Assembly: GCA_013389105.1 (NCBI GenBank) | Contig: JACADZ010000088.1 | Coordinates: 1-33,047, forward strand | Length of the DNA: 33,047 nucleotides | Direction: 5' to 3' | Source of the DNA: Parvularculaceae bacterium | GTDB lineage: Bacteria > Pseudomonadota > Alphaproteobacteria > Caulobacterales > Parvularculaceae | Shown here: in pieces, positions 24,313 to 32,416 of the stretch | Numbering within the stretch: the stretch's first letter is position 1 | How the letters are laid out: each line of letters opens with the position of its first letter | Program-made: the position numbers and the translations under genes | Notes under the pieces: generated by a model | Database searches by the model: none | What the model saw: the letters and a program-made list of their open reading frames with translations, nothing else | Told to the model about the DNA's origin: nothing

Positions 24313-24419
24313 CGGGATTCCTTGGATGTCCTGCGCCTATATAGTGAGCATCGGCCCCGCGTGGCCATCCGGCGCGACGTTGTGGACATCGCCCCCGCAT
24401 CGGAGGAAAGTCGCCGCCG

Positions 24420-25157
24420 ATGGAAACCGTCACGATCCGGCTCAATCCGGCGCTCGATCTTGCGCCCTTTGCGCGCGCCTACGCCGAGCGCGGCATCGTC
24501 CAGATTCCGCAGCTATTCGAGGAACGCACCGCCGGCGCGATCGCCGATCTGCTCCAAAGGGGCGTACCCTGGCGGATCGTATTCACGACTCCGGACGACA
24601 AGCCGGTGCACTATTCCCGCGAGGAACTCCAGGCGCAGGGCCAGGAACGCTGGAAGGCGACGATCGCCGACGTGACGGCCCGGGCCCGCCAGAACCGGGG
24701 CTATTTCTACAAGACCTATCCAATGATCGAGGCCTATCTTAAGGGTTGGGACCCGGGCCACCCTATTCATCAGCTGACGGAGTTCATCAACAGCGCCGAT
24801 TTTCTCGGCCTCGGCCGCACCGTCACCGGCGTAACGGAAATCACCAAGGCCGACGCCCATGCGACGTTCTACGGCCCCGGCGACTTCCTGACGCGTCATC
24901 TCGACACCGGGGACGATCACGAACGGCGCGCCGCCTATGTTCTCGGGTTGACGCGCGGCTGGCAGCCGGACTGGGGCGGCCTTCTCCTGTTTCTCAACGA
25001 GAAGCAGGATGTGAGCGAGGGCTATCTGCCGAGGTTTAACGCGCTCACCATCTTCGACGTGAAGTTCCTGCATACCGTCACGCAGGTGTCGAGCTTTGCC
25101 GGCGCCGGGCGCTTCTCGATCACCGGCTGGTTCCGCGACGACCCGGGCAAGCGTTAG
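24420..25157 (+). CDS. 2OG-Fe(II) oxygenase (prolyl 4-hydroxylase/Ofd1-like)
   Basis: The 245-residue protein carries the iron triad His160 and Asp162 (HLDTGDDHERR) and His218 (FLHTVTQV). Arg231 would bind the 2-oxoglutarate carboxylate. The order and the motif WGG.LLFL....FN.L.IFDV...H.V fit the Ofd1/Tpa1 branch of prolyl-hydroxylase-like oxygenases, some of which modify ribosomal proteins. The bacterial members are mostly uncharacterised. The start is the ATG at 24420, with GGAGG 13 nt upstream, which is somewhat far. The TfoX-N gene follows 2 nt after the stop, so the two are co-transcribed. Confidence 0.9.
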   Translation: METVTIRLNPALDLAPFARAYAERGIVQIPQLFEERTAGAIADLLQRGVPWRIVFTTPDDKPVHYSREELQAQGQERWKATIADVTARARQNRGYFYKTYPMIEAYLKGWDPGHPIHQLTEFINSADFLGLGRTVTGVTEITKADAHATFYGPGDFLTRHLDTGDDHERRAAYVLGLTRGWQPDWGGLLLFLNEKQDVSEGYLPRFNALTIFDVKFLHTVTQVSSFAGAGRFSITGWFRDDPGKR

Positions 25158-25159
25158 TC

Positions 25160-25546
25160 GTGGCGGTTTCGCAATCCTTCATCGACTATGCGAAGGATCT
25201 CTTCGGACCGTTCGGGGAGATCGTCGTCCGCCGCATGTTCGGCGCCGCCGGCGTTTATTGCGACAGCCTTTTCTTCGCCGTACTGGACGAAGATGTCGTC
25301 TATCTCAAGGCGGACGATGAGAACCGCGCCGAATTCGAGCGCGCTGGAGCTCTCCCCTTCACATTTGAGTCGAAGGAAAACGCCAGGGTCTCAATGTCCT
25401 ATTACGCCGCGCCGGCCGATTTCTACGACGACCCGGACGAGGCGCGGCGCTGGACGCTGCTCGCGCTGGACTCGGCGCGGCGCGCGGCGAAGGTCAAGAG
25501 GAAGCGGCGGAAGCCGCCGGGGCGATCCAAACGGGCGTCGCCTTGA
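25160..25546 (+). CDS. TfoX N-terminal domain protein
   Basis: The 128-residue protein is a stand-alone TfoX/Sxy N-terminal domain. Landmarks are RRMFGAAGVYCDSLFFAVLDEDVVYLK near 22-50, then F.....PF.F.SKE....MSYY.AP and a basic C-terminal tail. In competence regulators this domain is the N-terminal half. Single-domain versions are common, with unknown function. The start is GTG at 25160, 2 nt after the preceding stop. Its last 53 bases overlap the 3' end of the convergent molybdopterin oxidoreductase gene. The lysine- and arginine-rich tail (KVKRKRRKPPGRSKR) is partly dictated by that overlap. Confidence 0.9.
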   Translation: MAVSQSFIDYAKDLFGPFGEIVVRRMFGAAGVYCDSLFFAVLDEDVVYLKADDENRAEFERAGALPFTFESKENARVSMSYYAAPADFYDDPDEARRWTLLALDSARRAAKVKRKRRKPPGRSKRASP

Positions 25547-27713
25547 ACGCCGGCGTCTTCGACCGCGGATCGACGGCCGCCGCGGTCAAGACGTTCGCTT
25601 CGGGAAAGTAGGCGGCGACGTCGCCCCGCGGCAGATCGAAGGCGAAGAGCGTCACGCCTTTCATTTCTCCCTGGGCGGAGCGGATGTCGGCGCAGGCGCC
25701 GGGCGAGAGCCCAAGCGCGGACATGTCGTCGGCGTTCATCATCAGCGCCCAGCGCGTGTCAGTGCGGCGGTAGGCGTCCTTCTCCTCATAGATGATCGAA
25801 TTGAACTGGCCCTCGCTGCGCAACGTCGTCAGCATGAACGGCGCATGGACGCTCCGAGGCGCCGGCGTGACGCGCTGGCGGAACTGGGCGCGGCCCGAAG
25901 GCGTCAGGAAATGCGGCTCATGCAGGATGCGCCGGCCGACATGAAACTCGCGCCGCGCGACGTCGATATCGGCCAGCGCCTCCATGCCCGGCACGATCTC
26001 GGAGATGGCCTCGCGGATGCGGCGGTGGCGCTTGAAGGCCAAGAAATCGATTCCGCAGTCGGGAACCAGCCGCCGGCCGAGTTCGGCGAGGATGAAGGTC
26101 TCGGGACGAACATTGTCGAGACGCCTGATTCCGCCGTCCGAGAGGCGGACATAGTTGAACATCGACTCCTGCGTGGTGGGCTCCCATTCCTCATCTCGCG
26201 CGGTGACCGGGAGAACGAGCGAGGCGCCCGACGCGACGCCCTCGACATGGCCGCGGTTCAAGGTCGTGGTCAGGAAGAGCTTGAAGCCGATCCTGTCGAG
26301 CGCCGCCCGCGCAAAGGCGCTGTCCGGCGTCGCGGAGAAGAGGTTGCCGCCCATCACGACTGCGGCGTCGATCCGGCCTTCGCTCGCGGCCCTTACCGCG
26401 GCCATGGTGTCGAGGCCAACGCCCTTCGGCGCCGTGAAGCCGAGGGTCTTCTCCATGCGATCGAGAACCTCTTCGGCCAGTACGGGTTTGACGCCGATGG
26501 TGCCGACCCCCTGCACGTTGGAATGGCCGCGCAATGGGAGCAGGCCGGCGAAGCGCCTGCCGGCCATGCCGCGCAGAAGCGCAAGATTGGCGATGTACTC
26601 GACGTTCTCGACGCCGTGCAGATGATGCGTGACGCCCATGCCCCAGGCGAAGACCGCGCTCCGCGCGTTCGAATATTTTCGGCCGACGCGCGACATGGCT
26701 TCGCGTGAAACGCCGGAGCGCTCGGCGAGGTCGCTCCAGGACGATTGATCGAGGTCGGCGCGAAAGGCGGCGAAGCCCTCCGTATGGCGCGCGATGAACG
26801 CGTCGTCCGCCCCGCCGAGCTCGATCACCGCTTTGGCGAGTCCTTTGAGGAGCGCGATGTCGCCGCCGATGCGCGGCTGGAGATAATCCGTGGCGATGTC
26901 GTCGCCGCCTTTGAGCATCGACCGCGCGCTCTTCGGCATGGCGAATTTGACAAGACCCGGCTCCTTGGCGGGATTGACGACGATCACCTCGCCGCCGCGG
27001 TCGCGGCAGGCTTTGAGCTTGTAGATGAAGCGCGGGTGGTTTGAGGCGGGGTTGGCGCCGATGACGAAGATGAGATCGCAGCCCGATAGGTCTTCGAGTT
27101 CGACGGTCGAGGTGCCGGCGCCGATGGTCGACTCGAGCGCCACGGACGTCGCCTGATGGCAGTAATAGGAGCAGTTGTTGACGTTGTTTGTGCCCCACGC
27201 CCGCGCGAGAAGCTGGAACAGGAAGCCGGCCTCATTCGACGAGCGTCCTGAAGAATAGAAGAACGAGCGGTCGGGCGCGACGGCCTTGAGGCGCATCGCG
27301 GCGATGTCGAACGCCTCCTCCCATGACATGGGGCGGTAGCTGTCCTCGCCCGCTTCCTTGAATATTGGGCTGCCGAGGCGCCCCAGATGCTCGAGCTCGC
27401 GGCCCGAGAGCTCGTTAAGTTCGGCAAGCGTGTGCGAGAAAACTTCCGGCGGGATCGCCGGCTGGATGTCGGTAGATTGCGCCTGCACCGATTTGTTGCA
27501 GACGGAAGGAAACTCGCCGAGTTCGTCGGTCATGCCGCCCTTCTGCCCGCCCATGCCGAGCCCGCAGGCCTTGCAGGCGTTCTTCGACGTCAGCGCCTTC
27601 GCGGTATTGGCGACGCCGATGCGCCGCACGGTTGCGAGCGTGTAGAGCACTTTCTTGACGCCGCCGCCGACCGGCGCCTTGCGGGGATCGGATCCGTCCA
27701 TGACGCCGAGCAT
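25494..27713 (-). CDS. FdhF/YdeP-family molybdopterin oxidoreductase
   Basis: The 739-residue protein belongs to the formate-dehydrogenase-alpha-like group (TIGR01701, E. coli YdeP type), enzymes with bis-MGD cofactor of uncertain substrate. Cys47, Cys50 and Cys72 remain of the N-terminal Fe-S site. The molybdopterin domain shows PMSWEEAFDIAA, FYSSGRSSNEAGFLFQLLAR, and CSYYCHQATS (the region of the metal-ligand residue). FVIGANPASNHPR, HSNVQGVGT and a C-terminal MoCo-dinucleotide-binding domain near 600-730 also match. The ATG at 27713 is chosen; 27701 is an alternative, and neither has a good ribosome binding site. It starts 21 nt after fliP on the same strand and overlaps tfoX by 53 nt at the 3' end. 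Confidence 0.93.
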   Translation of the reverse strand: MLGVMDGSDPRKAPVGGGVKKVLYTLATVRRIGVANTAKALTSKNACKACGLGMGGQKGGMTDELGEFPSVCNKSVQAQSTDIQPAIPPEVFSHTLAELNELSGRELEHLGRLGSPIFKEAGEDSYRPMSWEEAFDIAAMRLKAVAPDRSFFYSSGRSSNEAGFLFQLLARAWGTNNVNNCSYYCHQATSVALESTIGAGTSTVELEDLSGCDLIFVIGANPASNHPRFIYKLKACRDRGGEVIVVNPAKEPGLVKFAMPKSARSMLKGGDDIATDYLQPRIGGDIALLKGLAKAVIELGGADDAFIARHTEGFAAFRADLDQSSWSDLAERSGVSREAMSRVGRKYSNARSAVFAWGMGVTHHLHGVENVEYIANLALLRGMAGRRFAGLLPLRGHSNVQGVGTIGVKPVLAEEVLDRMEKTLGFTAPKGVGLDTMAAVRAASEGRIDAAVVMGGNLFSATPDSAFARAALDRIGFKLFLTTTLNRGHVEGVASGASLVLPVTARDEEWEPTTQESMFNYVRLSDGGIRRLDNVRPETFILAELGRRLVPDCGIDFLAFKRHRRIREAISEIVPGMEALADIDVARREFHVGRRILHEPHFLTPSGRAQFRQRVTPAPRSVHAPFMLTTLRSEGQFNSIIYEEKDAYRRTDTRWALMMNADDMSALGLSPGACADIRSAQGEMKGVTLFAFDLPRGDVAAYFPEANVLTAAAVDPRSKTPAFKATPVWIAPAASAASS

Positions 27714-27734
27714 AAAGCTGGGCGCGCGCCGCTG

Positions 27735-28526
27735 TCACGTCCCGAAACTCTGCACCAGCGAGCCGGCGAGCAGGCGCCAGCCGTCGATCAGGACAAAGAA
27801 GATGAGCTTGAACGGCAGCGAGATCACGATCGGCGGCAGCATCATCATGCCCATGGCCATGAGGATCGCCGAGATGGCCATGTCGATGATGAGGAAGGGA
27901 ATGAAGATGAGGAAGCCGATTTCAAACGCCCGCCTAAGCTCGGAAATCATGAAGGCGGGCGTCGCGATGTGGAGCGGCGTCGCCTCGAGCGTCGTCGGTT
28001 CGACCTTGGCGAGCGAGAAGAAGAGCTCAAGGTCCTTCTCGCGCGTCTGCGAGAGCATGAAGTCTTTCACCGGCGCGATCGCCTTCGGGAAGGCCGCCTC
28101 GATCGGCATCTCCTCCGCCATGAAGGGCTGAACGCCCGCCTTCCAGGCCTCGTTGAAGGTCGGCGCCATCACGAAAGCCGTGAGGAACAGCGCGAGCGAG
28201 ATGATGACCGGATTGGGCGGGCTCGCCTGCACGCCGATCGCCGTCCGGAGAAGCGACAGGACGACGACGATCCTGACGAAGCTCGTCATCATGATGAGGA
28301 CGGACGGCGCGATGGAGAGAACCGTCAGCAGAAGGACGAGCTGCACGATTTGCGCCGAGAGCCCGCCGGTTCCCACCTCGAGCGTCAGGGTCTGGGCGCC
28401 CGCCGCAACGGGCAGGAGCGCCAGGAGTCCTCCGAAACCAGCCGCACGCGCGCGTCCTGCGCGGCGTCGCGGCGGCGGCGTCTTGGCGGAGCAGGAGAGA
28501 AGGGCTTGCCGCACGGCGTTCGACAT
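27735..28526 (-). CDS. fliP: Flagellar biosynthesis protein FliP
   Basis: FliP is a core subunit of the flagellar type III export gate in the inner membrane. The 263-residue precursor has an N-terminal hydrophobic, cleavable-looking segment (FGGLLALLPVAAGA). Conserved helices follow: SIAPSVLIMMTSFVRIVVVLSLLRTAIG near 75-100, PNPVIISLALFLTAFVMAPTF, and EIGFLIFIPFLIIDMAISAILMAMGMMMLPP. The C-terminal FKLIFFVLIDGW is also standard. fliO precedes it by 16 nt. Other export genes (fliQ, fliR, flhB) are not next to it. Confidence 0.97.
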   Translation of the reverse strand: MSNAVRQALLSCSAKTPPPRRRAGRARAAGFGGLLALLPVAAGAQTLTLEVGTGGLSAQIVQLVLLLTVLSIAPSVLIMMTSFVRIVVVLSLLRTAIGVQASPPNPVIISLALFLTAFVMAPTFNEAWKAGVQPFMAEEMPIEAAFPKAIAPVKDFMLSQTREKDLELFFSLAKVEPTTLEATPLHIATPAFMISELRRAFEIGFLIFIPFLIIDMAISAILMAMGMMMLPPIVISLPFKLIFFVLIDGWRLLAGSLVQSFGT

Positions 28527-28542
28527 CAGGTTTGGTCGCCGG

Positions 28543-28881
28543 TCACGCGGCGCCCGCTGCCTGGACCGGGCCCTTCTGGGCGAATGCGACGACCGAAAGC
28601 GGAGCCGCAGCGCCGTCGGCCGGCGCTGGTTGAGACTCGATGAGAGTTTCAGACGAAGGGCCGAGGATGATCAGATGATCGCGCCCGTCGCAGCGCAAGA
28701 TGGCGGCGCGGCGCTTGTTGTCGAGCGCGAGGCTTTCGACGACCGCGAGGCGGCGCTTGCGGCTGAGCGGCGAGATCCCCGCGTGGAGGCCGGCCTTCCT
28801 TGCAGCAAGTCCGAGGAGTCCGATCAAGGCGAGCACGGCCATGAGCGCGAACACCATGCGCGCCATCTGCACCAGATCCAT
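28543..28881 (-). CDS. fliO: Flagellar biosynthesis protein FliO
   Basis: The 112-residue protein has one N-terminal transmembrane helix (FALMAVLALIGLLGLAA, about residues 10-27). A FliO-type cytoplasmic beta domain follows, with the typical RRLAVVESLALDNKRRAAILRCDGRDHLIILGP pattern, and then a low-complexity tail. FliO is thought to assist assembly of the FliP ring. It is followed directly by fliP, which supports the call. The neighbour upstream is the GT4 fusion, 48 nt away on the same strand. Confidence 0.9.
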   Translation of the reverse strand: MDLVQMARMVFALMAVLALIGLLGLAARKAGLHAGISPLSRKRRLAVVESLALDNKRRAAILRCDGRDHLIILGPSSETLIESQPAPADGAAAPLSVVAFAQKGPVQAAGAA

Positions 28882-28929
28882 AACCCCTCGCTCGGCAATT
28901 CTTGCCGGGCGAGGCTAGAGGAGGGGGCG

Positions 28930-31101
28930 TTAAGCCGAGGTTAAGCCTGATGAGACGTAAAGCGCCTCAAGCGCGGACAGCGACAGGATTTCGCCGCCGA
29001 GTTCGGTTTTAAAGAAGTCGAAATAGCGGTTGCAAAATTCCAAATGCCGTTCGACGTCGGCGGGAGTCTCCGTATACGGATTGCCCCCCGGCGTGAAGGT
29101 CGTCGAGTGAAAGCTGAAGGTCAGCACCGGCGTCTCGTCGGCGACGAGGCGCCGAGTCAACGCCTTGACGTCGTCAATCTGCAGATTTTCGCATGTGAGG
29201 CGCGCGGGAGCTGTGAGGAATGCGGAGCCGCCGCGCCGTCCCAAAACGGAACCCGGGTCACGAGGCGATCGTTTCAGGAACAGCCGCGCGCCGCGCAGCG
29301 CGAGGCCGCCGCAGACCGGAGTCACGGCGATGCGACGTCCGTCCGCGTCAGCGAGCTGCGGCTGATTGGCGGCCGTGCTGAAGTCCGGGCCGCCCTGGGC
29401 GGAGAAGTCGAAGCCGACGCTCGGGCTGAAGTCCATCGAGACGCCGGCTTCAGCCAGATCGAGGTAGCACCGGCGATCGATACCGTAGCGGCCCGCGCGA
29501 TGGGCGCGGGCGCGTCGGCCGAACGCGCTCTCGAACCTTTCGGCGAGGGCGTTCAGTTTCAAGCGATGCGTCGCGGGCGGCAGGTTGCACTGGAAGGAAT
29601 AGTAGGCGCCGTCAAATCCGCCGAGGGGCGGCGTCACCCATTGGTGAAGGTGAAGGCCAAGATCGGCTCTGCTTGCGCGCATGAGCTCTCTGAAATAAGC
29701 GGCGGACGGCCCGTCGGCGATGACCGGATAGGTCAGGAAATAAATGGGCGCGGCGCCGAAAGCCTCGGCCAATTTCTGGAAGCGGTCGAGGTCCTCCGGC
29801 GGGCAGACGCGATGGCGCTCCGGACTGAACGCCTCCCAGTCGAAACTTTCCTCCGTGTCCGCCGTGATGATGAGACGCGGCCGGCCGGGCCGAACCTGCA
29901 GCGGCGTGAACGTGACCCGCCGCGCCGACTCGTGCTTTCGCACCGCGCTTTCGAACACGGCCTTCAGGCCGTCGGAGGTTTCGTCCCAGCTGAACTGTTC
30001 GGCGTAACGGCGCGTATCCGCGCGTTGCGGCCGCTCGGCGAGGACCCCGCCGATCGCCTCCTTGAGCGCCGGCGCGGTGCGCGCGGCCGCAAGCCTCCCC
30101 GCGGCTTTCTCCCGGATGACTTCTCCTGAGCCCCAGACGGGACTCGCGACGGCGGGCGTGCCGCACGCCATCGCCTCAAGAAGGACATTGGGCCAGCCCT
30201 CGCGCGAGGAGGCGAGGGCGAGCGCATCGGCGGCGTTGTAGATCTCGACCAGCTTTTCGTGGGCGATCGCGCCGAGGAAACGCACGCGATCGGCGATGCT
30301 GCGCTCGGCGGCGCGACGCTCGAGCGCAGCGCGCTCCTCCCCGGCGCCGGCGATGAGCAGCGTCGCGTCCGGCATTTCTGCGACGGCGTCGATGACGATG
30401 TGGTGCCCCTTGCGCTCCGTGAGGTGTCCGACGCTGGCGATGACGTCGCCCTGAAGGCCGAGAGACTGCCGCACCGACTCGCGATCGAGCGGACGGAACA
30501 CATCGAGATCGACGCCGTTGCGCAGGACGCTGATCTTTTCGGCCGGCGCGCCGAGGCGGATGAGTTCGTCCCGGAGGGCGGCTGCGACGCAGATGACGGC
30601 GTCGGCGTCGCGCACCGCGCCGAGGATCATGCGGCGCTGGCGCGGATAGGTCGGAAGCAGGTTGACGTCCGTCCCGCGCGCCGTGAGGACGACCGGCTTG
30701 TTGAGGCGCCGCGCAACCCGCGTCGCGGCGACGCCGTCGGGATAGAGGTAGTGCGCGTCGATGAGATCGAAATCGAAGCCCTCGGCGAGCTGCTCGCGCG
30801 CCGCCTTGAGGAAGCAGCGTTCGAGCGCGGCGGCGGCGTAGGTCATTCCGATTTTGGGCGGGATCGCGTAGCGGGGATGGATGACCCTCACGCCGCGCCG
30901 GACCTCTTCCTTGGGGATCCGGGCGTAGGCGCCGTAGCGGCCCGCCCAGGAGGCGGAAACGGGAAACCAGGGGGCCGGCGCGATCACCCGAAACTCGCCG
31001 CCATGCCGGTCGCGGTACGCGGCGAGACGGTTCTCCACGAATACGCCATGGGCCGGCGTCGCGGCGTTCGGGTAGAGCGTGGTCATCGTCAGAATACGCA
31101 T
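28930..31101 (-). CDS. Fusion of GT4 glycosyltransferase and polysaccharide-deacetylase-like (WalW-type) domain
   Basis: The protein has 723 residues and two enzymes in one chain. Residues 1 to about 385 are a GT-B family 4 glycosyltransferase. It opens with RILTMTTLYPNAATPAHGVFVENRL, and has TARGTDVNLLP near 142, SVLRNGVDLDVFRP near 192, and a SREGWPNVLLEAMACGTPAVAS donor-site block near 310. Residues about 405-715 resemble a NodB-type deacetylase. They have LIITADTEESFDW near 405-418, metal-ligand-like His484 and His486 in LGLHLHQW, then RAGRYGID and FSFHSTTF. Such deacetylases sit in XrtA/PEP-CTERM exopolysaccharide loci. The start at 31101 gives the standard GT4 N-terminus. It is divergent from the sugar transferase unit and heads a possible operon with fliO and fliP. 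Confidence 0.9.
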   Translation of the reverse strand: MRILTMTTLYPNAATPAHGVFVENRLAAYRDRHGGEFRVIAPAPWFPVSASWAGRYGAYARIPKEEVRRGVRVIHPRYAIPPKIGMTYAAAALERCFLKAAREQLAEGFDFDLIDAHYLYPDGVAATRVARRLNKPVVLTARGTDVNLLPTYPRQRRMILGAVRDADAVICVAAALRDELIRLGAPAEKISVLRNGVDLDVFRPLDRESVRQSLGLQGDVIASVGHLTERKGHHIVIDAVAEMPDATLLIAGAGEERAALERRAAERSIADRVRFLGAIAHEKLVEIYNAADALALASSREGWPNVLLEAMACGTPAVASPVWGSGEVIREKAAGRLAAARTAPALKEAIGGVLAERPQRADTRRYAEQFSWDETSDGLKAVFESAVRKHESARRVTFTPLQVRPGRPRLIITADTEESFDWEAFSPERHRVCPPEDLDRFQKLAEAFGAAPIYFLTYPVIADGPSAAYFRELMRASRADLGLHLHQWVTPPLGGFDGAYYSFQCNLPPATHRLKLNALAERFESAFGRRARAHRAGRYGIDRRCYLDLAEAGVSMDFSPSVGFDFSAQGGPDFSTAANQPQLADADGRRIAVTPVCGGLALRGARLFLKRSPRDPGSVLGRRGGSAFLTAPARLTCENLQIDDVKALTRRLVADETPVLTFSFHSTTFTPGGNPYTETPADVERHLEFCNRYFDFFKTELGGEILSLSALEALYVSSGLTSA

Positions 31102-31212
31102 GCGTCCCCGTGCGGCGCGCCATTTCCCTTCAGCGGGCGTGGGGCGTCAGCCCCTTAAGCATTCGCTCAGGATTGCGTGCAAGGGTGAAACATCGGCAAA
31201 CGCGGTTGGGCC

Positions 31213-31353
31213 TTGAGCGAAATCGAGTTGAGCGCGGCCTCCCTGAAGCCTGAAACGGCCGATGATTCGCCGTTTCCGCTGGCTGTTTGCTGGGCCTTCT
31301 GGATCAGCGCCGCCCTCGGGCTGTGGGCCCTCGTCATTTTTCCCTTCGTCTGA
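31213..31353 (+). CDS. Small single-helix membrane protein (46 aa)
   Basis: Starting at TTG 31213, this frame reads LSEIELSAASLKPETADD, then a single hydrophobic helix (LAVCWAFWISAALGLWALVIF) and ends PFV at TGA 31351-31353. The acidic head and aromatic-rich helix look like a real membrane microprotein rather than chance. The frame is closed by a TGA just upstream and has no ATG. TTG at 31228 is an alternative start. It precedes the sugar transferase, and a terminator-like hairpin separates the two, so it may be a small partner or regulator of the polysaccharide machinery. Confidence 0.45.
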   Translation: MSEIELSAASLKPETADDSPFPLAVCWAFWISAALGLWALVIFPFV

Positions 31354-31462
31354 CTTTGATTTCGTGAAGGCGCAACTGGCGCGTGTTTCCGCGCTGGGCC
31401 GGAAGTCGTCCTATCGACAGACCGTGGAAAATTATCAGCGCCACATTACGATTACGGTTGAA

Positions 31463-31491
31463 TTAATGCTGCCTTGCGGCATTAACTTTTT
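31463..31491 (+). terminator. Terminator-like hairpin between the small ORF and the sugar transferase
   Basis: TTAATGCTGC (31463-31472) pairs with GCGGCATTAA (31476-31485), with one T-G pair, around the loop CTT. CTTTTT follows. It could end the upstream transcript or attenuate entry into the sugar transferase gene. Confidence 0.6.
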
Positions 31492-31520
31492 GTGAGGCAT
31501 GCGTTCTGCTCCTAACGCCT

Positions 31521-31551
31521 CAGACCGTTTCATTTGGGGACGGTCGGTCTG
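31521..31551 (+). promoter_or_regulatory. Leader hairpin just upstream of the sugar transferase
   Basis: CAGACCG (31521-31527) pairs perfectly with CGGTCTG (31545-31551). A competing pairing CCGT/ACGG lies within it. The hairpin ends about 30-50 nt before the possible start codons, close enough to affect translation or RNA stability. Its role is inferred only. Confidence 0.35.
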
Positions 31552-31583
31552 GAGCGGCGGCCTTGGTTGCGTACTCGTATTCT

Positions 31584-32414
31584 ATGGGGGATTCGATCGT
31601 GGACTTGTATGCAGCGACGCCATTGTTGGCGGCGTTACCTGTCGTAATCCTGATCGCGCTGCTTAAGTCGCCGCTGGTTCGCTTGGCCAAGGTTGAGGCC
31701 GACGCAAGATTCAGGGGAATTCGCAAGAGCCTCGCCTTGTTCCGGGACACTGCCGCCGACCGAGCCGACCTTAGCCTCGTCGGCACCAGCGAGGTGTCTT
31801 CCCGGATCGAAAAAGCGAGGCATGCCGCTGGCGGCGCAGGCAAGCGCGTATTCGACATCCTGGCTGCGACGGCGCTCCTGGTCTTCCTGGCGCCGCTGAT
31901 CCTGCTGGTTGCGCTTGCGATCAAGCTCGATTCCCCCGGGCCGGTGCTCTACCGCCAACAGCGGATCGGCAGGGGCGGCCGGCCGTTCGAGATCTTGAAG
32001 TTCCGTTCGATGACGGTCGATGCTGAAAAGGACGGCGTCGCCGCATGGGCGGCCAAGGACGACCGCCGCGTAACCCGCGTCGGCCGATTTATCCGCAAGT
32101 TGCGCATTGACGAATTTCCGCAGGCGATAAACGTTATCCGCGGCGACATGAGCTTTGTCGGCCCGCGTCCTGAGCGCCCCGAATTCGTGCGTCTCCTTGA
32201 GCGCGAGATTCCAAACTATCATCTTCGCCACGTCGTGCGTCCCGGGATCACCGGCTGGGCCCAAGTCAAATATGAGTATGGCGCGTCGGTTGAAGATGCT
32301 CGAATTAAGATGCAATACGACATATATTATCTTGAGCATTTCAGCCTGTGGCGGGACTTCCTGATCCTCCTGATGACGGTGCGGGTCGCGCTCTTCGGCA
32401 TCGGCAGCCGCTAG
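31584..32414 (+). CDS. Polyprenyl-phosphate sugar phosphotransferase (bacterial sugar transferase)
   Basis: The enzyme (PF02397) puts the first sugar-1-phosphate on undecaprenyl phosphate and so starts exopolysaccharide repeat synthesis at the inner membrane. The protein is about 276 residues. One N-terminal helix (LLAALPVVILIALL) and a linker precede the catalytic part, which begins with KRVFDILAATALLVFLAPLILLVALAIKLDSPGPVLYRQQR. FEILKFRSM, the acidic RKLRIDEFPQ, and NVIRGDMSFVGPRPERPEF follow. RPGITGWAQVKYEYG and YDIYYLEHFSLWRD complete it. The N-terminus lacks the four-helix CoA-binding-like domain of WbaP-size enzymes. The GTG at 31599 with GGGGG 8 nt upstream may be the true start instead of the ATG at 31584. 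The TPR gene starts 2 nt after the stop. Confidence 0.93.
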   Translation: MGDSIVDLYAATPLLAALPVVILIALLKSPLVRLAKVEADARFRGIRKSLALFRDTAADRADLSLVGTSEVSSRIEKARHAAGGAGKRVFDILAATALLVFLAPLILLVALAIKLDSPGPVLYRQQRIGRGGRPFEILKFRSMTVDAEKDGVAAWAAKDDRRVTRVGRFIRKLRIDEFPQAINVIRGDMSFVGPRPERPEFVRLLEREIPNYHLRHVVRPGITGWAQVKYEYGASVEDARIKMQYDIYYLEHFSLWRDFLILLMTVRVALFGIGSR

Positions 32415-32416
32415 CC

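Noticed and set aside
25188-26708. Plus-strand open frame of 506 codons across tfoX and the molybdopterin oxidoreductase
   Set aside because: It is out of frame with tfoX and antisense to a clear FdhF/YdeP protein. Low-complexity charged sequence only.
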